Part shown: piece after piece, positions 3,316 through 5,626 of the stretch
Layout of the letters: the number at the start of each line of letters is the position of its first letter
How positions within the stretch are numbered: the stretch's first letter is position 1
NCBI GenBank assembly: GCA_934277495.1
Contig: CAKQUI010000126.1
Span: 1 to 5,626 of the forward strand
Direction of reading: 5' to 3'
Length of the DNA stretch: 5,626 nucleotides
Source: an uncultured Clostridia bacterium
Lineage (GTDB): Bacteria; Bacillota; Clostridia; Peptostreptococcales; Anaerovoracaceae
Program-made: the position numbers and the translations under genes
Notes under the pieces: generated by a model
Seen by the model: the letters and a program-made list of their open reading frames with translations, nothing else
Databases searched by the model: none
Told to the model about the DNA's origin: nothing

Positions 3316-5626
3316 TTATACATTCACAACTTCAAGTTCTTCTTCTTTTATCTTTTCCATATGTTTTTTGCCGAAGATCTTGTACATCACAGGGATTATC
3401 ACGAGCGTCGTCAGTGTTCCGTATATGAGTCCGCCGATGCATACCACAGCTACCGGCTGTATCATCTCAGCACCATCGCCAAGACCTATAGCCAGAGGCA
3501 GGAGGCCCAGAACAGTTGTCACGGCTGTCATGAGCACCGGTCTCATCCTGACCGCCCCGGCATTTATTATGGCTTCATCCATCTCCATGCCTTCCAGTCT
3601 GAATCTGTTTATACAGTCTACGAGCACGATGGCATTGTTTACGACTATACCCATAAGCATCACGAATCCCATCATCGATACTACACTGACTTCTTTTCCT
3701 GTTATCAGAAGACCCAGCATGCCGCCGGTAAACGCCAGCGGTATCGTGAATATTACGATGAACGGAGATCTCAGGGACTGGAACTGCGCCACCATGATGA
3801 GATACACAAGTATGAAACCAATGGCAAGCATAAGCATCATCTGAGTCATGGCATCTGCGATCTGTTCGTTCTGACCACTGTATTCCACCCTTACTCCGTC
3901 AGGAACAAGTTTTTTATCTGCTATCACTTTCTTCACATCATCAGTGACATGAGTGATGTTATAGCCGTCTCTGACTCCTGCAGTGACCTTCAGACTTCTC
4001 TTCTGGTCTGTATGGTTTACAGAGTCAAGAGATGCTCCGTTCTTTATATCTGCTATCCTTGAAAGACTGACTTCGGATTTTGTACCATCCTTTTTCTCCA
4101 CACTGAGCTTCATATCCTTGAGTTCCTTTTTCGTCAGATTCTTTCCTTTGGAGTTTTCCACCATCACGTCCACCGATCCATCGGACTGCTTGAGTGTGGT
4201 AGCTGTTGTCTCTTTTTTGATCTTGCTGGCGATCTGCTGATACACCTGAGCTACTGTAAGTCCTTCTTTCATGGCAAGGTTTTTGTTCACAACTACTTTG
4301 AGCTCTTTGGAACTTTCCTCGTCGACATTCGATACATCCTCAAGGGACTTCATCTTGCCGAGCTGTTTTTCTATACTGCTGCCAGTGGATCTCAGCAGAT
4401 CCAGGTCATCGCTGTAAAGTGCCAGCTCTACATCATTTCCGCCCATCATCGAAGACATATCCATACTTGCCGAGGTCGTTATCTCGCATCCGTATTTTTT
4501 CGACAGCTTGTCCAGCTTTGCTGATATTTCCTTGCCTTTGTCAGCCTTGCCGTCCTCCAGCACGACATATATCATCGTGGATGTCACATCCTGCTGTGCA
4601 GCTCCTCCGCTCAGCATACTCATTGTATTGCTGGACAACATTGCTCCTGTAGTCTTGACGCCACCTGTCTTTTTTATCTCATCTACTATCTTGTCTGTAG
4701 TTTCTGATGTTTCTTTCAAAGTACTTTCGTCAGGCATCTGCACAGTTGCAGTTATCTCAGTAGTGCTCATCGACGGCATATATGAGAAACCTCTTGCCAG
4801 TGCAAGTCCTGATGAAGCCAGCAGTATAAGTATGCCTCCGATTATCAGAACTTTCTTGTGGCATATGCTCCATCCGGCTATCTTCCTGTACTTTGCAATA
4901 AACCTGCTGTCCGATCCGAGCACAGTCTTTTTTGTTTCCTTTACAAGCATACCTTTCGCCATGGCCGGTACGAGAGTAAGCGCTATGAACAGGCTGGCAA
5001 GCAGTGAATAAGCCACTGTCAGGGCAAGATCGAGGAATATATCCTTCGTCATACCATCAACGAAAACAATAGGGACAAAGACACATATAGTCGTAAGAGT
5101 CGATGCCGTTATAGCTCCGGAAACCTGCACCGCACCTGAAAATGCTGCCTGTATCTTGCTGTATCCAAGAGCTCTGAGCCTGTATATGTTCTCTATAACT
5201 ACGATGGAGTTGTCCACCAGCATACCGACGCCTATGGCCAGTCCCGAAAGAGATATCATGTTCAGCGTGACTCCCGAAAAATACATCATCATCACTGCAA
5301 AGAGGACGCTGACCGGTATGCTGACTGCCGTTATCAGTGTAGGACGTATATCTCTCAGGAAGAACAGCAGTATCAGTATCGCAAGAGCTGCACCAAGCAG
5401 GAGATTCTGCAGCACTGAGTTGATTACCATATGGATATAATCTCCCTGGTCAGACAATGTTATGAATTCCAGATCATCGTATTTGTTTTCCAGCTGGCTG
5501 AACTTGTCCTGTATATTGCCGGAAACATCAGCTGTAGCATAACTCGACTGTTTTGTAAAGCTGAGCAGCACGCCGTTTTCTCCATTGATCTTGGCATATG
5601 TGTCAGCGGACTGATCGGCATATGTC
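3316..5626 (-). CDS. RND family efflux transporter permease (AcrB/SwrC-like), N-terminus cut by window edge
   Basis: This is a proton-driven exporter of the resistance-nodulation-division superfamily, acting in the cytoplasmic membrane. In the window 769 residues are open in frame from the right edge to TAA at 3316-3318. The GTG at 5569-5571 is not the true start, because coding continues upstream with no stop and the typical pre-TM2 sequence (GENGVLLSFTKQSSYATADV). Aligned on AcrB, about 270 N-terminal residues (TM1 and most of the first outer domain) are missing from a usual 1,020-1,050. Counting from the window edge, TM2-TM6 lie at about 71-221 and TM7 at 258-276. The second extracytoplasmic domain spans 277-590 and TM8-TM12 span 595-748. 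VDNSIVVIEN (137-146) in TM4 and VNNAIVLVD (662-670) in TM10 are the relay motifs. The C-terminus is a short charged tail (KKHMEKIKEEELEVVNV). The substrate cannot be told; drugs, lipids or surfactant-like peptides are possible. No partner gene is in the window. Confidence 0.94.
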   Translation of the reverse strand, partial: TYADQSADTYAKINGENGVLLSFTKQSSYATADVSGNIQDKFSQLENKYDDLEFITLSDQGDYIHMVINSVLQNLLLGAALAILILLFFLRDIRPTLITAVSIPVSVLFAVMMMYFSGVTLNMISLSGLAIGVGMLVDNSIVVIENIYRLRALGYSKIQAAFSGAVQVSGAITASTLTTICVFVPIVFVDGMTKDIFLDLALTVAYSLLASLFIALTLVPAMAKGMLVKETKKTVLGSDSRFIAKYRKIAGWSICHKKVLIIGGILILLASSGLALARGFSYMPSMSTTEITATVQMPDESTLKETSETTDKIVDEIKKTGGVKTTGAMLSSNTMSMLSGGAAQQDVTSTMIYVVLEDGKADKGKEISAKLDKLSKKYGCEITTSASMDMSSMMGGNDVELALYSDDLDLLRSTGSSIEKQLGKMKSLEDVSNVDEESSKELKVVVNKNLAMKEGLTVAQVYQQIASKIKKETTATTLKQSDGSVDVMVENSKGKNLTKKELKDMKLSVEKKDGTKSEVSLSRIADIKNGASLDSVNHTDQKRSLKVTAGVRDGYNITHVTDDVKKVIADKKLVPDGVRVEYSGQNEQIADAMTQMMLMLAIGFILVYLIMVAQFQSLRSPFIVIFTIPLAFTGGMLGLLITGKEVSVVSMMGFVMLMGIVVNNAIVLVDCINRFRLEGMEMDEAIINAGAVRMRPVLMTAVTTVLGLLPLAIGLGDGAEMIQPVAVVCIGGLIYGTLTTLVIIPVMYKIFGKKHMEKIKEEELEVVNV

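Noticed and set aside
3361..4062. 233-codon plus-strand open frame opposite the RND gene
   Set aside because: It lies antisense to a clear RND coding region, its product is rich in His, Tyr and Ser without any domain, and it has no ribosome binding site. It is a shadow frame.
5569..5571. GTG as the start of the RND gene
   Set aside because: The frame stays open upstream to the window edge with conserved RND sequence, and no ribosome binding site precedes the GTG. The real start is outside the window.

Overview
The window looks like chromosomal DNA from a low-to-mid GC Gram-positive anaerobe, most likely a clostridium of the Ruminococcus/Oscillospiraceae type. This is inferred, not proven. 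The grounds are the SecD-SecF fusion, strong AGGAGG-type ribosome binding sites, a YajC with a Lys/Glu-rich tail followed by a small four-helix membrane protein of the clostridial TIGR04086 type, and an RND transporter of the kind found in Firmicutes. I see no mobile element, CRISPR array or phage gene.

Layout from left to right: (1) 1-1726, minus strand: the first 575 residues of a fused SecDF protein, cut by the left window edge. (2) 1727-2040: a divergent intergenic region. It holds a candidate secDF promoter, a stretch with weak coding-like character but no credible gene, and a near-consensus sigma-A promoter pointing right. (3) 2041-2127: tRNA-Leu(CAA) with an encoded CCA end. (4) 2219-2701: yajC, probably read from the same promoter as the tRNA. 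(5) 2702-2928: a hairpin-rich gap with four stem-loops, two of which are convincing intrinsic terminators. (6) 2929-3297: a small four-helix membrane protein. (7) 3316-5626, minus strand: an RND efflux pump subunit, convergent with the preceding gene and cut by the right edge, so that about 270 N-terminal residues are missing.

SecDF and YajC belong to the same machine: both associate with the SecYEG channel, and SecDF uses the proton gradient to pull exported proteins through. Here they lie back to back across a tRNA gene instead of in the usual yajC-secD-secF order. The small membrane protein next to yajC has no established function, but its family recurs beside yajC. The RND pump is a separate proton-driven transporter with no visible functional link to the Sec genes.

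Most of the window is ordinary housekeeping sequence, and I found no strong case for a new biological system. The parts most worth a second look are the stacked hairpins between yajC and the small membrane protein, the tRNA-yajC co-transcription unit, the low-complexity YajC tail, and the changed proton-relay residues in the RND pump.
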